This document shows, one piece after another, positions 52,162 through 62,316 of a DNA stretch of 64,000 nt; position 1 is the first letter of the stretch, and every line of letters begins with the position of its first letter. The DNA comes from Spongiimicrobium salis (GTDB lineage: Bacteria > Bacteroidota > Bacteroidia > Flavobacteriales > Flavobacteriaceae): NCBI RefSeq assembly GCF_043678055.1, contig NZ_JBHEQA010000001.1, positions 806,001 through 870,000 on the forward strand, given 5' to 3'. The position numbers and the translations under genes are program-made. The notes under the pieces were generated by a model. It was not told where the DNA came from, did no database searches, and saw nothing but the letters and a program-made list of their open reading frames with translations.

Positions 52162-54936
52162 TTATTTACGCCTTATCATATTATCTTTTGTTTTATCAAA
52201 AACATAGTCAATGACCTGTTGATGTCGGTTTTTGGAACGCACGGCACTACCTGCAGCCGGGGAAGCATAAAATCTTCTCGAAGCCACTCTAAACCTATGT
52301 GCCTCATCAAAATGCATTAGAATATGACTCCAAGCCCCCATATTTCTAGGTTCTTCCTGAGCCCATACCAAATCTTCCGCATTTTTGTATTTTTTCATTA
52401 TTGCCTTGATCTTATCTGCTGGTAGGGGAAACAATTGTTCCACACGCACCAAAGCCACATCATCTCGTCCTTCTTTTTCTTTTTCCGCCAATAAATCATA
52501 ATAGAATTTACCGGTACAGAAGACCAAGCTCTTAACTGCCGCTACCTTTGCCACTATATCGTCTATTACTTCCTGGAAGCTTCCGGAGACCAAATCTTCT
52601 ACTGTGGACACTGCCTGAGGATGTCGCAAAAGACTCTTAGGCGTAAAAATGATCAATGGTTTTCTGAAGGTAGCCTTCATTTGGCGTCGCAAAATATGGA
52701 ACATTTGTGCGGGTGTACTACAGTCGGCAATATACATATTGTCTTTAGCGCACAATTGCAAATAACGCTCCATACGCGCTGATGAGTGTTCCGCTCCTTG
52801 TCCTTCATACCCATGTGGCAAGAGCATGATCAATCCATTTTGCAATTTCCATTTGTCTTCGGCTGCGGAGATGTATTGATCCAACATGATCTGGGCCCCG
52901 TTACTGAAATCCCCAAATTGTGCTTCCCATATCGTTAAGGTATTTGGACTTGCCATAGCATAACCATAATCAAATCCTACAACACCATACTCTGATAAGA
53001 GGGAATTATAAATTTGAAATTGCCCCTGCTTCTCCGATACATTGTTCAACAACAATACCTCTTCTTCGCTCTCCTCTACCTTTAAAACGGCATGTCTATG
53101 AGAAAACGTGCCCCTTTCTACGTCCTGACCCGATATACGAACCCCATATCCTTCTTCCAACAAGGTTCCATAGGCCAAAAGTTCTCCCATGGCCCAATCC
53201 AATTCATTGGTGTCAAAAAACATCTTTTTACGTGCTTCGATCAAACGTTCCAATTTTCGCAAGAACTTTTTGTCTTCCGGCAGGGTGGTAATTACTTTTG
53301 CAATTTCCGTTAATTTCTTTTTATCGTAAGAGGTATCAATAGCTTTCACCATCTCTACTTCTCCTACGGGAACAAAACCACTCCACTCATCGGCCATAAA
53401 CGGAGTAATCACTGTTTTATCTTCTTTACGGGAATCTTCCAACTCTTCTTCCAAAGAAGCCTTGTATTCCTGTTCCAACTGCTTTACATGTCCTTCTTTG
53501 ATGATTCCTTCTGCCAATAACTTTGCGGCATAAATATCTCTGGCATTTTTGTGTTTTGCAATTGCCTTATATAACTTGGGTTGGGTAAAACGCGGTTCGT
53601 CCCCTTCATTATGTCCGTATTTTCGATACCCCAAAAGATCTATAAAGACATCGCTTTTAAATCGCATGCGATATTCCAATGCAAATAAGGAAGCGTGTAC
53701 CACGGCTTCAGGATCATCTGCATTAACATGCAATACCGGACTCAAGGTGACTTTCCCTACATCCGTACAATAGGTAGATGATCTTGCATCCAGATAATTT
53801 GTCGTAAAACCAATCTGATTATTAACCACAATATGTATAGTCCCATTGGTTTTGTACCCATCTAATTTGGCCATTTGCACTACCTCATACACCAATCCTT
53901 GTCCGGCAATAGCGGCATCTCCATGGACTACAATAGGGAGTACTCTGGAAAAATCTTCTGGATAGTGGGTGTCCTGTTTTGCTCTACTTATACCACCAAC
54001 CACAGCGCCGACCGTCTCCAAATGTGAAGGATTAGGCGCGATATTCATTTTTATTTTATTCCCATTATCGGATTTACGATCGGAAGTCCAACCCAAATGA
54101 TATTTTACATCGCCGTCAAAAATCTCCTGCTCATAATCTTTCCCATCAAATTCACTGAAAATATCCTTTGCCGATTTCCCAAAGATATTGGTCAGGACAT
54201 TTAACCTTCCCCTATGGGCCATTCCCATTACAAATTGTTCCACGCCCATTTCCGCCGCTTTTTCCACTACGGCATCCAGTGCAGGAATCAAAGATTCGTT
54301 TCCTTCCAAAGAAAATCGTTTTTGCCCAACGTACTTGGTATGCAGAAAAGATTCAAAGGATACGGCCTGATTTAATTTCCGAAGAATATGTTTTTTTTGG
54401 GAAGTATCGAGAATAGGATGATTGTCATTAACATTAAGCCAATTTTGTATCCATTCCAATCGTTCGGGATTTCGGATATACATATACTCTACACCAATGG
54501 CATCGCAATAAATAGACGTTAAATGCTTGATGATATTTTCTAGACTACTTGCCCCTATTCCAAGAATTTCTCCAGCCGTAAAAACCGTTTTTAGGTCATC
54601 CTGGGACAATCCAAAATTCTCAATATCCAAAGTAGGGCTATATTTACGTCTTTCCCGTACAGGATTTGTCTTAGTAAAAAGATGTCCTCTTCCTCTGTAA
54701 GCATCAATTAATTTTACTACCTGAAATTCTTTTTGAAGCGACTGTGGAATCTCAGTTTGCGCGGAACTCAATAGTTCTGCACCACCTTCCTCAGACAAAT
54801 TTTCCTGGCCAAAATCAAAACCTTGAAAAAAGGCGCGCCAACTTGGTTCTACACTATCCGGATTCTTCACATACTTTTCATACAATTCTGAAAAAAAAGA
54901 GGTATGTGCTGCGTTTAAAAAGGAATATTTATCCAT
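52162..54936 (-). CDS. odhA: 2-oxoglutarate dehydrogenase E1 component
   Basis: Thiamine-diphosphate-dependent decarboxylase of the TCA-cycle complex. 924 residues. The N-terminal segment MDKYSFLNAAHTSFFSELYEKYVKN is the E1o arm that binds E2. Thiamine binding is seen at GMAHRGRLNVL and GDAAIAGQGLVYE, with GYRKYGHNEGDEP as the E1o signature. The C-terminal transketolase domain includes LLPHGYEGQGAEHSSARMERYLQL. It is first in the operon odhA-odhB and divergent from the barrel-like gene at 55037. Confidence 0.97.
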   Translation of the reverse strand: MDKYSFLNAAHTSFFSELYEKYVKNPDSVEPSWRAFFQGFDFGQENLSEEGGAELLSSAQTEIPQSLQKEFQVVKLIDAYRGRGHLFTKTNPVRERRKYSPTLDIENFGLSQDDLKTVFTAGEILGIGASSLENIIKHLTSIYCDAIGVEYMYIRNPERLEWIQNWLNVNDNHPILDTSQKKHILRKLNQAVSFESFLHTKYVGQKRFSLEGNESLIPALDAVVEKAAEMGVEQFVMGMAHRGRLNVLTNIFGKSAKDIFSEFDGKDYEQEIFDGDVKYHLGWTSDRKSDNGNKIKMNIAPNPSHLETVGAVVGGISRAKQDTHYPEDFSRVLPIVVHGDAAIAGQGLVYEVVQMAKLDGYKTNGTIHIVVNNQIGFTTNYLDARSSTYCTDVGKVTLSPVLHVNADDPEAVVHASLFALEYRMRFKSDVFIDLLGYRKYGHNEGDEPRFTQPKLYKAIAKHKNARDIYAAKLLAEGIIKEGHVKQLEQEYKASLEEELEDSRKEDKTVITPFMADEWSGFVPVGEVEMVKAIDTSYDKKKLTEIAKVITTLPEDKKFLRKLERLIEARKKMFFDTNELDWAMGELLAYGTLLEEGYGVRISGQDVERGTFSHRHAVLKVEESEEEVLLLNNVSEKQGQFQIYNSLLSEYGVVGFDYGYAMASPNTLTIWEAQFGDFSNGAQIMLDQYISAAEDKWKLQNGLIMLLPHGYEGQGAEHSSARMERYLQLCAKDNMYIADCSTPAQMFHILRRQMKATFRKPLIIFTPKSLLRHPQAVSTVEDLVSGSFQEVIDDIVAKVAAVKSLVFCTGKFYYDLLAEKEKEGRDDVALVRVEQLFPLPADKIKAIMKKYKNAEDLVWAQEEPRNMGAWSHILMHFDEAHRFRVASRRFYASPAAGSAVRSKNRHQQVIDYVFDKTKDNMIRRK

Positions 54937-55036
54937 GAACGATGTCTCTGTCTTTAGAACAAAATTTAATCAAAAATACAACATTTAACATTTCTAGTCT
55001 TATCTTAGACGGTATTATTGGAAAAAATTAACGACA

Positions 55037-55564
55037 ATGAAGAAAAATGATTCCTTTACCATAAAAAAGGCATTTTTTGTGTTATTTTTTGTTGCTATTC
55101 CCTTCATTGGCAGTGCCCAGAACGACACCAATGCATTTTGGAAAAACGTTAGATTTGGCGGAGGTTTGGGCTTGGGATTTGGAAACGACACCTTCAATGG
55201 AGTATTAGCTCCAAGTGGTATTTACGAGTTTAACCAACAAGTTGCTGTTGGCCTGGGCCTAAGTGTTAATTATGCCAAGTTTGCAGAGGACAGATTACTG
55301 GCTTATGGAGGAAACTTGCTTTCCCTGTACAACCCGCTTCCTTTCTTACAACTTTCCGAGGAATTTGAACAACTTCGCATTCAAAGAAGACTAGCGACCT
55401 TTGCGGGAGACATTACGGATAACTATTGGTCTCCGGCCTTATTTTTAGGAGTGGGCTACACCAACCGCAATGTTACTTTTGGTTTGCGCTATAACGTTCT
55501 ACACGAGGAAGGTCGAAGCATCTATGCCGATTCTATAGTACCCTTTGTGCGCCTCTATTTTTAG
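55037..55564 (+). CDS. Small outer-membrane beta-barrel-like protein next to odhA
   Basis: A 175-residue exported protein: signal peptide (about residues 1-28, ending GSAQ), then WKNVRFGGGLGLGFGNDTFN, IYEFNQQVAVGLGLSVNYAKF, LFLGVGYTNRNVTFGLRYNVLHEE and a C-terminal VPFVRLYF. This is a small eight-strand-type barrel with an aromatic last residue. From memory, close flavobacterial homologues carry the name alpha-ketoglutarate decarboxylase in databases, but there are no thiamine-enzyme motifs here; that label appears to come only from the neighbouring odhA gene. Its real function is unknown. It converges with the 55561 gene, overlapping by four bases. Confidence 0.8.
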   Translation: MKKNDSFTIKKAFFVLFFVAIPFIGSAQNDTNAFWKNVRFGGGLGLGFGNDTFNGVLAPSGIYEFNQQVAVGLGLSVNYAKFAEDRLLAYGGNLLSLYNPLPFLQLSEEFEQLRIQRRLATFAGDITDNYWSPALFLGVGYTNRNVTFGLRYNVLHEEGRSIYADSIVPFVRLYF

Positions 55565-55917
55565 GACGTGTATTTGTTTCTAAACTGTACTTTTTGGAAT
55601 TCTCTTTTTAGAATCAAAAAAGAAGCTTCTTTAGCCACTTCGACCACATCGGTAAGACTTATGGACTTAAACGCTTTCTCTGGAACATCAATACGGTACA
55701 ACACATTGAGATAGTCATCAAATTTTTCCAAGAGTAAAACATAGACTTTCTCATGCAAACGCTCCACTAATTTTTCGGGCTTCTCCACTTCAGAAAAATC
55801 TACCGCTATATTAACCGCGTTAAAATCCTTGGTCAGCTGCTCTACCACTTCTTTGTATAGGTTTAACTGTATGGCGCTATAGAGCATTTCCACTGGTGTT
55901 GAAAAATCTTCCTTCAT
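55561..55917 (-). CDS. Hypothetical protein, 118 residues
   Basis: A soluble, charged, probably all-helical protein (STPVEMLYSAIQLNLYKEVV, KPEKLVERLHEKVYVLLLEKF, LTDVVEVAKEASFLILKREFQ) with no recognisable domain. No signal peptide. Its 3' end overlaps the convergent barrel gene by four bases. Coding potential looks real because the frame runs to a proper start with no competing frame. Confidence 0.7.
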   Translation of the reverse strand: MKEDFSTPVEMLYSAIQLNLYKEVVEQLTKDFNAVNIAVDFSEVEKPEKLVERLHEKVYVLLLEKFDDYLNVLYRIDVPEKAFKSISLTDVVEVAKEASFLILKREFQKVQFRNKYTS

Positions 55918-55980
55918 ATGCTATGTACGAAGGAATACCCCAGCACGGTTGCCCTGATTACTTCTTTTATAGCATCTTGC

Positions 55981-57258
55981 CTACTTGTTCTTATAGACCA
56001 CTCCATTCTTCATTACAAAACTAACCTCTTCCAACAAAGCAACATCTTGCAGAGGGTTTCCATCAACAGCAACAATATCTGCTAAGTACCCCGTTTTTAT
56101 CTGCCCCAGACTATCGCCAACACCCAAAAGATCTGCATTGGTGACCGTGGCCGAAGTCAAGGCTTCCATAATAGGCATTCCAGCCTCAACCATATATCCA
56201 AATTCCTTGGCATTTAACCCATGGGGAAAGACTCCCGCATCCGTACCAAAAGCAATAGGAACTCCTTTCTTATAAGCCCTAGCGAACATATCTTGAATCA
56301 AAGGACCTATTTCTCGGGCTTTTCCTGCAACTACCTCCGGAAAAAAACCAGGGATTTCTGCTTTCTCGGTCACTTGTTTTCCTGCAGTAATGGTTGGCAC
56401 CAAATAACTATCGTGCTTAATCATCAAATCCATAGTTTCCTCACTCATTTTGGTACCATGCTCAATAGTTTTTATACCTCCTTTTACCGCTCGTTGCATC
56501 CCTTCATCTCCGTGTGCATGGGCAGCCGTAAGCATTCCATAATCATTGGCCGTTGCCGTAATCGCTTTAATTTCTTCTAGGGTAAATTGCGGATTCTGAC
56601 CATTCTTGGCCACACTGAGCACACCGCCCGTAGCTGTGATTTTAATAACATCCGCGCCACTTTTATAGCGTTGTCTTACTGCTTTTCTACCATCCGCCGG
56701 AGAGTTTACCACGCCTTCTTCAGGTCCTGGGTCGCCCATAAATGCTTTTTTCATTCCATTCGTGGGATCGGCATGCCCCCCTGTAGATGCAATGGATTTA
56801 CCGGCAGTGTACACTCTGGGTCCAACTACTTTCCCCCCATTAATGGCATTGCGCAAGGCAATATTCACTCCCGTTCCGCCTAAATCCCGAACCGTTGTAA
56901 AGCCGGCCATAAGAGTACGTTCGGCATAAACTGTAGACTGAAAAGCAACATCAGCTTCATTGAGGGTAAAGCGTTCTACATAGGACTTGGCATCATATTC
57001 AGATTCCATATGAACATGCAGGTCAATGAAGCCAGGAAGCACCGTCTTATTTCTTAAGTCGATGGTATTGTCTTTTTTAGAACCATTGACAAAACCGTTA
57101 CGGATACTTTTAATAGTACTCCCAGAAATCACAATGGTCTTTTCCTTAAGGGTTTTTCCTGATTTGGTATCAACAATTGTCCCACATTGCAAATAGGTAT
57201 CTTGTGCCGCTACCAAGACGGCAAACAAAAGGGCAAAAGGCAGCATTATTTTTTTCAT
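55981..57258 (-). CDS. Secreted amidohydrolase (imidazolonepropionase/prolidase-like)
   Basis: A 425-residue exported member of the metal-dependent amidohydrolase superfamily. Signal peptide at residues 1-18 (ending LVAAQ). The HxH metal site is GFIDLHVHMES. The presumed carbamylated Lys lies in GADVIKITATGG, the histidine pair in TAAHAHGDEGM and IEHGTKM, and the final metal Asp in AFGTDAGVFPHG. This group includes Xaa-Pro or Xaa-Arg dipeptidases of the Sgx9260 kind; the substrate is unknown. It is downstream of galE by 42 bases and may be co-transcribed. Confidence 0.88.
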   Translation of the reverse strand: MKKIMLPFALLFAVLVAAQDTYLQCGTIVDTKSGKTLKEKTIVISGSTIKSIRNGFVNGSKKDNTIDLRNKTVLPGFIDLHVHMESEYDAKSYVERFTLNEADVAFQSTVYAERTLMAGFTTVRDLGGTGVNIALRNAINGGKVVGPRVYTAGKSIASTGGHADPTNGMKKAFMGDPGPEEGVVNSPADGRKAVRQRYKSGADVIKITATGGVLSVAKNGQNPQFTLEEIKAITATANDYGMLTAAHAHGDEGMQRAVKGGIKTIEHGTKMSEETMDLMIKHDSYLVPTITAGKQVTEKAEIPGFFPEVVAGKAREIGPLIQDMFARAYKKGVPIAFGTDAGVFPHGLNAKEFGYMVEAGMPIMEALTSATVTNADLLGVGDSLGQIKTGYLADIVAVDGNPLQDVALLEEVSFVMKNGVVYKNK

Positions 57259-57300
57259 CTTATCCTATATTAAGTGTTATATCCAGAGACCCTATGGTCT

Positions 57301-58323
57301 TTATAGCTTTCTGATCTTGCGCTCCCAATCCCATGCAGACCCTATGGCCTCGTCCAAAGTTCCTTTGGCTTTCCAACCTAAAACCGTATTGGCTTTGGTT
57401 GTATCGGCATAGGCCACCGAAACATCCCCTTCTCGCCGATCAACCACTTTATAATTTAATGATTTTCCGGACGTACGCTCAAAGCTCTGAATCACTTCCA
57501 AGACGGTACTCCCCTTACCTGTACCTATATTGAAAACTTCGTAATTTTCCGCATTCTTTCCCGATAAAAGTCTATTCAAGGCAGCAACATGCGCCTTGGC
57601 TAAATCTACCACGTGAATATAATCCCGAACGCAAGTACCATCCGAAGTAGGATAATCATCTCCGAAGACGGACAATTCTTCTCTTAATCCTGCTGCAGTC
57701 TGCGTAATAAAAGGAACCAAGTTCTGTGGAACTCCTGTAGGCAGTTCCCCAATATGAGCAGAAGGATGCGCTCCTACCGGATTAAAGTAACGCAACGAAA
57801 TTGCCTGAAGCTCAGGGGTAACCTTACATGTATCCCTTATGATCTCTTCCCCAATTTGCTTCGTATTTCCATAGGGGGAAATGGCATTCTTTATGGGTGC
57901 ATCTTCTGTAATGGGCATCACATCTGCCTGGCCATAGACCGTACAGGAAGAACTAAAAATAAAACTCGCTCCTTTTTTAGCTGAGAGCTCTTGCAATAAA
58001 TATACTAGGGAGCCAATATTGTTTTCATAGTACTCCAGAGGTTTTTGCACGCTCTCCCCTACTGCTTTGGAAGCTGCAAAATGAATGACGCCTTCAATAG
58101 TTGGGTGTTGCTGAAAAAATGCCTTGACTCTTTCTTTTTCGCGAAGATCTAATTTTTCAAATACTGGTTTTGTTCCACTAATGGATGTAATTCCACGAAG
58201 TACTTCTTCTGAAGAATTGGACAAATCATCTATAATGATTACTTCATAACCTTCATGTTGTAATTCAACAACGGTATGTGAGCCAATAAAACCAAGTCCT
58301 CCAGTGACTAGAATTTTTTTCAT
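57301..58323 (-). CDS. galE: UDP-glucose 4-epimerase
   Basis: Interconverts UDP-glucose and UDP-galactose. The 340-residue short-chain dehydrogenase has GGLGFIGSHTVVEL for NAD, SSSCTVYGQ with the catalytic Ser, and YGNTK with the Tyr/Lys pair. RYFNPVGAHPS and DGTCVRDYIHVVDLAKAH are GalE hallmarks. It overlaps the aminotransferase gene by four bases (ATGA), which couples the two and suggests a shared role in surface polysaccharide precursors. Confidence 0.95.
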   Translation of the reverse strand: MKKILVTGGLGFIGSHTVVELQHEGYEVIIIDDLSNSSEEVLRGITSISGTKPVFEKLDLREKERVKAFFQQHPTIEGVIHFAASKAVGESVQKPLEYYENNIGSLVYLLQELSAKKGASFIFSSSCTVYGQADVMPITEDAPIKNAISPYGNTKQIGEEIIRDTCKVTPELQAISLRYFNPVGAHPSAHIGELPTGVPQNLVPFITQTAAGLREELSVFGDDYPTSDGTCVRDYIHVVDLAKAHVAALNRLLSGKNAENYEVFNIGTGKGSTVLEVIQSFERTSGKSLNYKVVDRREGDVSVAYADTTKANTVLGWKAKGTLDEAIGSAWDWERKIRKL

Positions 58324-59474
58324 TTGTTTACAAATTGTAATATGGTCTGCGTTATATAAGCAATTTGTTCGTCATCCAATTCCGTATGCATAGGAAGGGA
58401 AATCACTTCTTTCACCAATTGATTGGTTACCGGAAAATCTTCGTCATTGTAACGTTCATCCCTATATGCTTTTTGTAAATGTAGTGGAATAGGATAATAT
58501 ACCCCACATGGAATTCCTGCAGCATTTAAGTGTTGTACCAAAGCATCCCTATCGGTATTTACCACACGAAGGGTATATTGATGGAATACATGACAATTGC
58601 AGCTATCGCAAATTTCGGTGCAGCCACTCACCATTTTAGGCAAAATAATATTGGCATGCCCTGAAAGTGCCGCAGAATATTTCCGTGCTGCGGTTCGCCT
58701 TTTGTTGTTATACTCATCCAATAAAGGCAATTTTGCCCGAAGTACGGCTGCCTGAATGGAGTCTAATCTGGAATTTACGCCTACTACATCGTGATGGTAA
58801 CGCTCGTACATACCATGGTTTACCATTCCTCTCAAGGTATGGGCCAAGGCATCGTCATTGGTAAATATAGCGCCTCCATCCCCGTAGCAACCTAAATTCT
58901 TTGAGGGAAAGAAGGAGGTGGCGGCCACATGCCCTATAGTTCCGGCTTTGCTTTTATGGCCTTTGGCCGATATATGATCTGCCCCTATTCCCTGAGCATT
59001 GTCCTCAACAACATACAATTTATGCTTTTCCGCAATCTCCATAATCGCATCCATATTGGCACATTGACCAAATAAATGCACGGGAACAATTGCTTTTGTT
59101 TTAGGTGTAATAGCCTTTTCAATAGCGGCGGGATCAATATTAAAGGTATCGGGCAGCACATCTACCAATACAGGAGTTAATTGTAGGAGAGCGATAACCT
59201 CTACGGTCGCTGCAAAGGTAAAATCTGCTGTGATGATTTCATCTCCTGGTTTTAGGCCAAGTCCCATGATCGCTATTTGCAAAGCATCCGTCCCATTGGC
59301 ACATGGAATTACATGCTTTACGCCGAGATAGGACTCCATTTCCTTCTGAAAAGCATGGACTTCCGGACCATTGATAAAAGCTGATGTTTCTAAAATTTGG
59401 GCAATAGAGGAATTTACTTGCGTTTTGATGGCTTGGTACTGACCATTGAGGTCAACCATATGAATTTTCTTCAT
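58320..59474 (-). CDS. DegT/DnrJ/EryC1-family sugar aminotransferase
   Basis: A PLP enzyme of 384 residues that converts nucleotide keto-sugars to amino sugars. VVEDNAQGIGA holds the PLP-binding Asp-Gln pair, and ATSFFPSKNLGCYGDGG carries the Schiff-base Lys. HQYTLRVVNTDRD and GIPCGVYYPIPLHLQKAY are family phrases for the C-terminal domain. WecE/WlbE-like roles are possible. It is 42 bases from the divergent Kdo transferase start, so all three genes may contribute to LPS or capsule synthesis. Confidence 0.92.
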   Translation of the reverse strand: MKKIHMVDLNGQYQAIKTQVNSSIAQILETSAFINGPEVHAFQKEMESYLGVKHVIPCANGTDALQIAIMGLGLKPGDEIITADFTFAATVEVIALLQLTPVLVDVLPDTFNIDPAAIEKAITPKTKAIVPVHLFGQCANMDAIMEIAEKHKLYVVEDNAQGIGADHISAKGHKSKAGTIGHVAATSFFPSKNLGCYGDGGAIFTNDDALAHTLRGMVNHGMYERYHHDVVGVNSRLDSIQAAVLRAKLPLLDEYNNKRRTAARKYSAALSGHANIILPKMVSGCTEICDSCNCHVFHQYTLRVVNTDRDALVQHLNAAGIPCGVYYPIPLHLQKAYRDERYNDEDFPVTNQLVKEVISLPMHTELDDEQIAYITQTILQFVNK

Positions 59475-59516
59475 CTATATGTATTAAGATAGCGAAATTA
59501 CAAAAATAAGGAACGG

Positions 59517-60815
59517 ATGCCAATGAATTTATGGAAAGAGTGTATTTTAGCAACAAACGATTACCAAGTGTACCACCTCTACAATCTTGCCGTGTCCATT
59601 GCCGCTTTTTTCCTAAAGATTGTGGCCCTTTTCAATCCTAAAATCCAGCTTTTTGTACAAGGTAGAAAGTCTACTTGGACTACACTGACCCAAAACATAT
59701 CAGCGGAAGACAGGGTATTATGGATACACACAGCCTCCTTGGGGGAATACGAACAAGGCTTACCTATTATAGAACAATTAAAAGAAGTTTATCCTAGCCA
59801 TACCCTATTGCTCAGTTTTTTTTCACCTTCGGGTTACGAGGTCAAAAAAAAGAATACGATTGCCGATTGCACCATCTATCTGCCCTTGGACACCCGAAAG
59901 AATGTTTCCAAATTTTTGAAAATAGCCCATCCGGAACTGGCCATTTTTGTAAAGTATGAGGTTTGGCCGGGATATCTTCGCCAACTTGATCGCGCTGGGA
60001 CTCCCACACTTCTGGTCTCTGCCCTTTTTAAAAAAAACCATGTGTTCTTTAGATGGTATGGGGGATTTATGCGGAATGCCTTAAAAGCGTTTACCCATTT
60101 TTTTGTACAAGATAAAGATTCAGAAACCAGATTGCACGGCATTGGGTTTCGCAATGTGACGATTAGCGGCGACACTAGATTTGATCGGGTATCCAAGATT
60201 TTGGAACGGGACAACAGTCTGGATTTTATGATGCAGTTTAAACAAGAATACCCTTGTTTTATTGCCGGCAGCACCTGGCCCGAGGATGAAGCTATTTTAA
60301 TTCCGCATATCAATAGCGACAATAGCTCTACAAAGTATGTTTTGGCACCACACAACATCAAAACGGAACAAATTAATATATTAAAAAAGTCCTTTAGCAA
60401 AAATGTGATGCTCTATTCTGAAATCACTTCTGAAACACTAAAAGATACAGAGGTATTGATCATAGACACCATTGGGTTGTTAACCAAAATTTATAGCTAT
60501 GCCGATATTGCCTATGTAGGTGGCGGCTTTGGCAACAAAGGTTTGCATAACACTTTAGAACCAGCTGTGTTTGGTATACCCGTAATCATTGGGCCCCATT
60601 ATAATGGATTTAAGGAAGCCGAAGACCTGGTTTCCCAAAAGGGAATTATAGTGGTGACATCTACAAAAGCCTTTGAACAACAGATGACCCATTTCCTCTC
60701 CGATGCTGTATATTTAAAAAAGACCGGGGACATCAACAGCACATATATCAATGCGAGCATAGGGGCTACGTCCCAAATTATGGATCATATTAAAACCTGC
60801 ATTGTACCACTATAA
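59517..60815 (+). CDS. waaA: 3-deoxy-D-manno-octulosonic acid transferase
   Basis: Adds Kdo to lipid A precursor (GT30, membrane-associated). A hydrophobic N-terminal anchor (LYNLAVSIAAFFLKIVALFNPK) is followed by WIHTASLGEYEQGLPIIEQL, the invariant HxASxGE motif with the catalytic Glu. The donor-site region VYGGGFGNKGLHNTLEPAVFGIPVIIGPHY is seen here as VGGGFGNKGLHNTLEP. I list the ATG at 59517, but a GTG at 59568 gives the N-terminus YHLYNLAV, which better resembles the family, and may be the real start. 432 residues from the ATG. It is a marker that this organism makes Kdo-containing LPS. Confidence 0.93.
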   Translation: MPMNLWKECILATNDYQVYHLYNLAVSIAAFFLKIVALFNPKIQLFVQGRKSTWTTLTQNISAEDRVLWIHTASLGEYEQGLPIIEQLKEVYPSHTLLLSFFSPSGYEVKKKNTIADCTIYLPLDTRKNVSKFLKIAHPELAIFVKYEVWPGYLRQLDRAGTPTLLVSALFKKNHVFFRWYGGFMRNALKAFTHFFVQDKDSETRLHGIGFRNVTISGDTRFDRVSKILERDNSLDFMMQFKQEYPCFIAGSTWPEDEAILIPHINSDNSSTKYVLAPHNIKTEQINILKKSFSKNVMLYSEITSETLKDTEVLIIDTIGLLTKIYSYADIAYVGGGFGNKGLHNTLEPAVFGIPVIIGPHYNGFKEAEDLVSQKGIIVVTSTKAFEQQMTHFLSDAVYLKKTGDINSTYINASIGATSQIMDHIKTCIVPL

Positions 60816-60855
60816 TTATTTTTCATAGATTTAAGGCAATCAACCGTATTTGGCC

Positions 60856-62169
60856 ATGCACAAAAAAATTACCCAGGCTTCATTAATTGTAGCCCTTTCC
60901 GGATTCTTATTTGGTTTTGACACTGTCGTTATCAGTGGCGCTGAAAAAACTTTACAACAACTTTGGGGATCCTCAGATGTATTTCACGGCACTGTTGTCA
61001 TAGGAATGGCACTATATGGCACCGTGGTTGGTGCGCTTTTAGGGTTCCTTCCCACCAATACTCTCGGCAGGAAAAAAACCTTGATTTGGATAGGGGTTTT
61101 CTATTCAATTTCCGCCTTGGGATCGGCCTTTGCCAACGACCCCGTCACATTTGGTATTTTTAGGTTTATCGGCGGGCTAGGTGTTGGTGCTTCAACCGTA
61201 GCGGCACCGACCTATATTTCTGAGATTGCACCTGCCAAAGATCGGGGGAGATTAGTGGGTTTCTATCAATTCATGTTGGTTTTGGGCATACTCATTGCTT
61301 TTATCTCCAATTACCTTTTTAGTGGGTTCGGGGAAAATGATTGGCGCTGGATGGTTGGAATAGAGGCTCTACCCGCAATCATTTATTCTATTTGCGTTTT
61401 ATGGGTCCCAAAAAGCCCCAGATGGCTGGTCACAAAAAAGAGAGACGAAGAAGCGGCCCAGATTCTAGCTTCATTTGATTCCGAAATTACGGTTTCCATG
61501 TTAAAGACAACCATTGAAGACACCGCTGAAAATCACAAGGAACATATCTTTTTAAAGAAATATCGATTTCCATTAATCCTTGCTTTTCTCATTGCATTTT
61601 TCAATCAATTATCCGGCATCAATGCATTTTTATATTTTGCGCCCCGTATTTTTGAAACCGCAGGTTTAGGAGAGAGCACAGCGCTCTTGAGCAGTGTGGG
61701 AATTGGAGCAACAAACTTGCTCTTTACGCTTTTGGGCATCTTCCTGATCGATAGGCTTGGGAGAAAGAAATTGATGTATTATGGGTCTTTTGGCTATATT
61801 TTATCCCTGTCCCTTGTGGCAGCGGCCTTTCTATTAAATTGGGAAGGTATTATGGTTCCCATCTTCCTATTTTTATTCATAGCCTCGCATGCCATAGGCC
61901 AAGGCGCTGTGATTTGGGTATTCATTGCAGAAGTTTTCCCCAATCACCTAAGGGGTTCTGGCCAAACTTTTGGAACTTCGGTCCATTGGGTCCTCGCCGC
62001 TTTGATTCCATCTTCCATTCCTTTTTTATTCAGCTGGATAGGCCCTGGTCTGGTTTTTGCTTTTTTTGCGTTCATGATGGTCCTGCAACTGCTGTTTGTT
62101 CATTTTATGATGCCAGAAACCAAAGGAATTTCCTTGGAAGAACTATATCAAAAACTAAGCAATAGATAA
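60856..62169 (+). CDS. Sugar:proton symporter, MFS sugar porter family
   Basis: A 437-residue, 12-helix transporter. Sugar-porter signatures are FGFDTVVISGAEK in helix 1, GRKKTLIW after helix 2, RFIGGLGVGASTVAAPTYISEIAPAKDRG in helix 4 to loop, VPKSPRWLV at the middle loop, GRKK again after helix 8, and PETKG near the C-terminus. This is the XylE/GalP/GLUT family, most likely for glucose, galactose or xylose. I chose the ATG at 60856; the frame two codons longer starts with TTG. It lies 41 bases after waaA, so it may be co-transcribed. Confidence 0.92.
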   Translation: MHKKITQASLIVALSGFLFGFDTVVISGAEKTLQQLWGSSDVFHGTVVIGMALYGTVVGALLGFLPTNTLGRKKTLIWIGVFYSISALGSAFANDPVTFGIFRFIGGLGVGASTVAAPTYISEIAPAKDRGRLVGFYQFMLVLGILIAFISNYLFSGFGENDWRWMVGIEALPAIIYSICVLWVPKSPRWLVTKKRDEEAAQILASFDSEITVSMLKTTIEDTAENHKEHIFLKKYRFPLILAFLIAFFNQLSGINAFLYFAPRIFETAGLGESTALLSSVGIGATNLLFTLLGIFLIDRLGRKKLMYYGSFGYILSLSLVAAAFLLNWEGIMVPIFLFLFIASHAIGQGAVIWVFIAEVFPNHLRGSGQTFGTSVHWVLAALIPSSIPFLFSWIGPGLVFAFFAFMMVLQLLFVHFMMPETKGISLEELYQKLSNR

Positions 62170-62316
62170 AAATCATCTTGATATTTGATAATCAGCATTT
62201 TATCGATTATTTGTGCCGTTTATCTTCCAGATATACGATTTATATAGCCCTTTATCGAAATAGTGCCCTCCTTCAGTATTTATACGCTTTTATTTTTTAA
62301 ATTAGAGGAAACAAAT

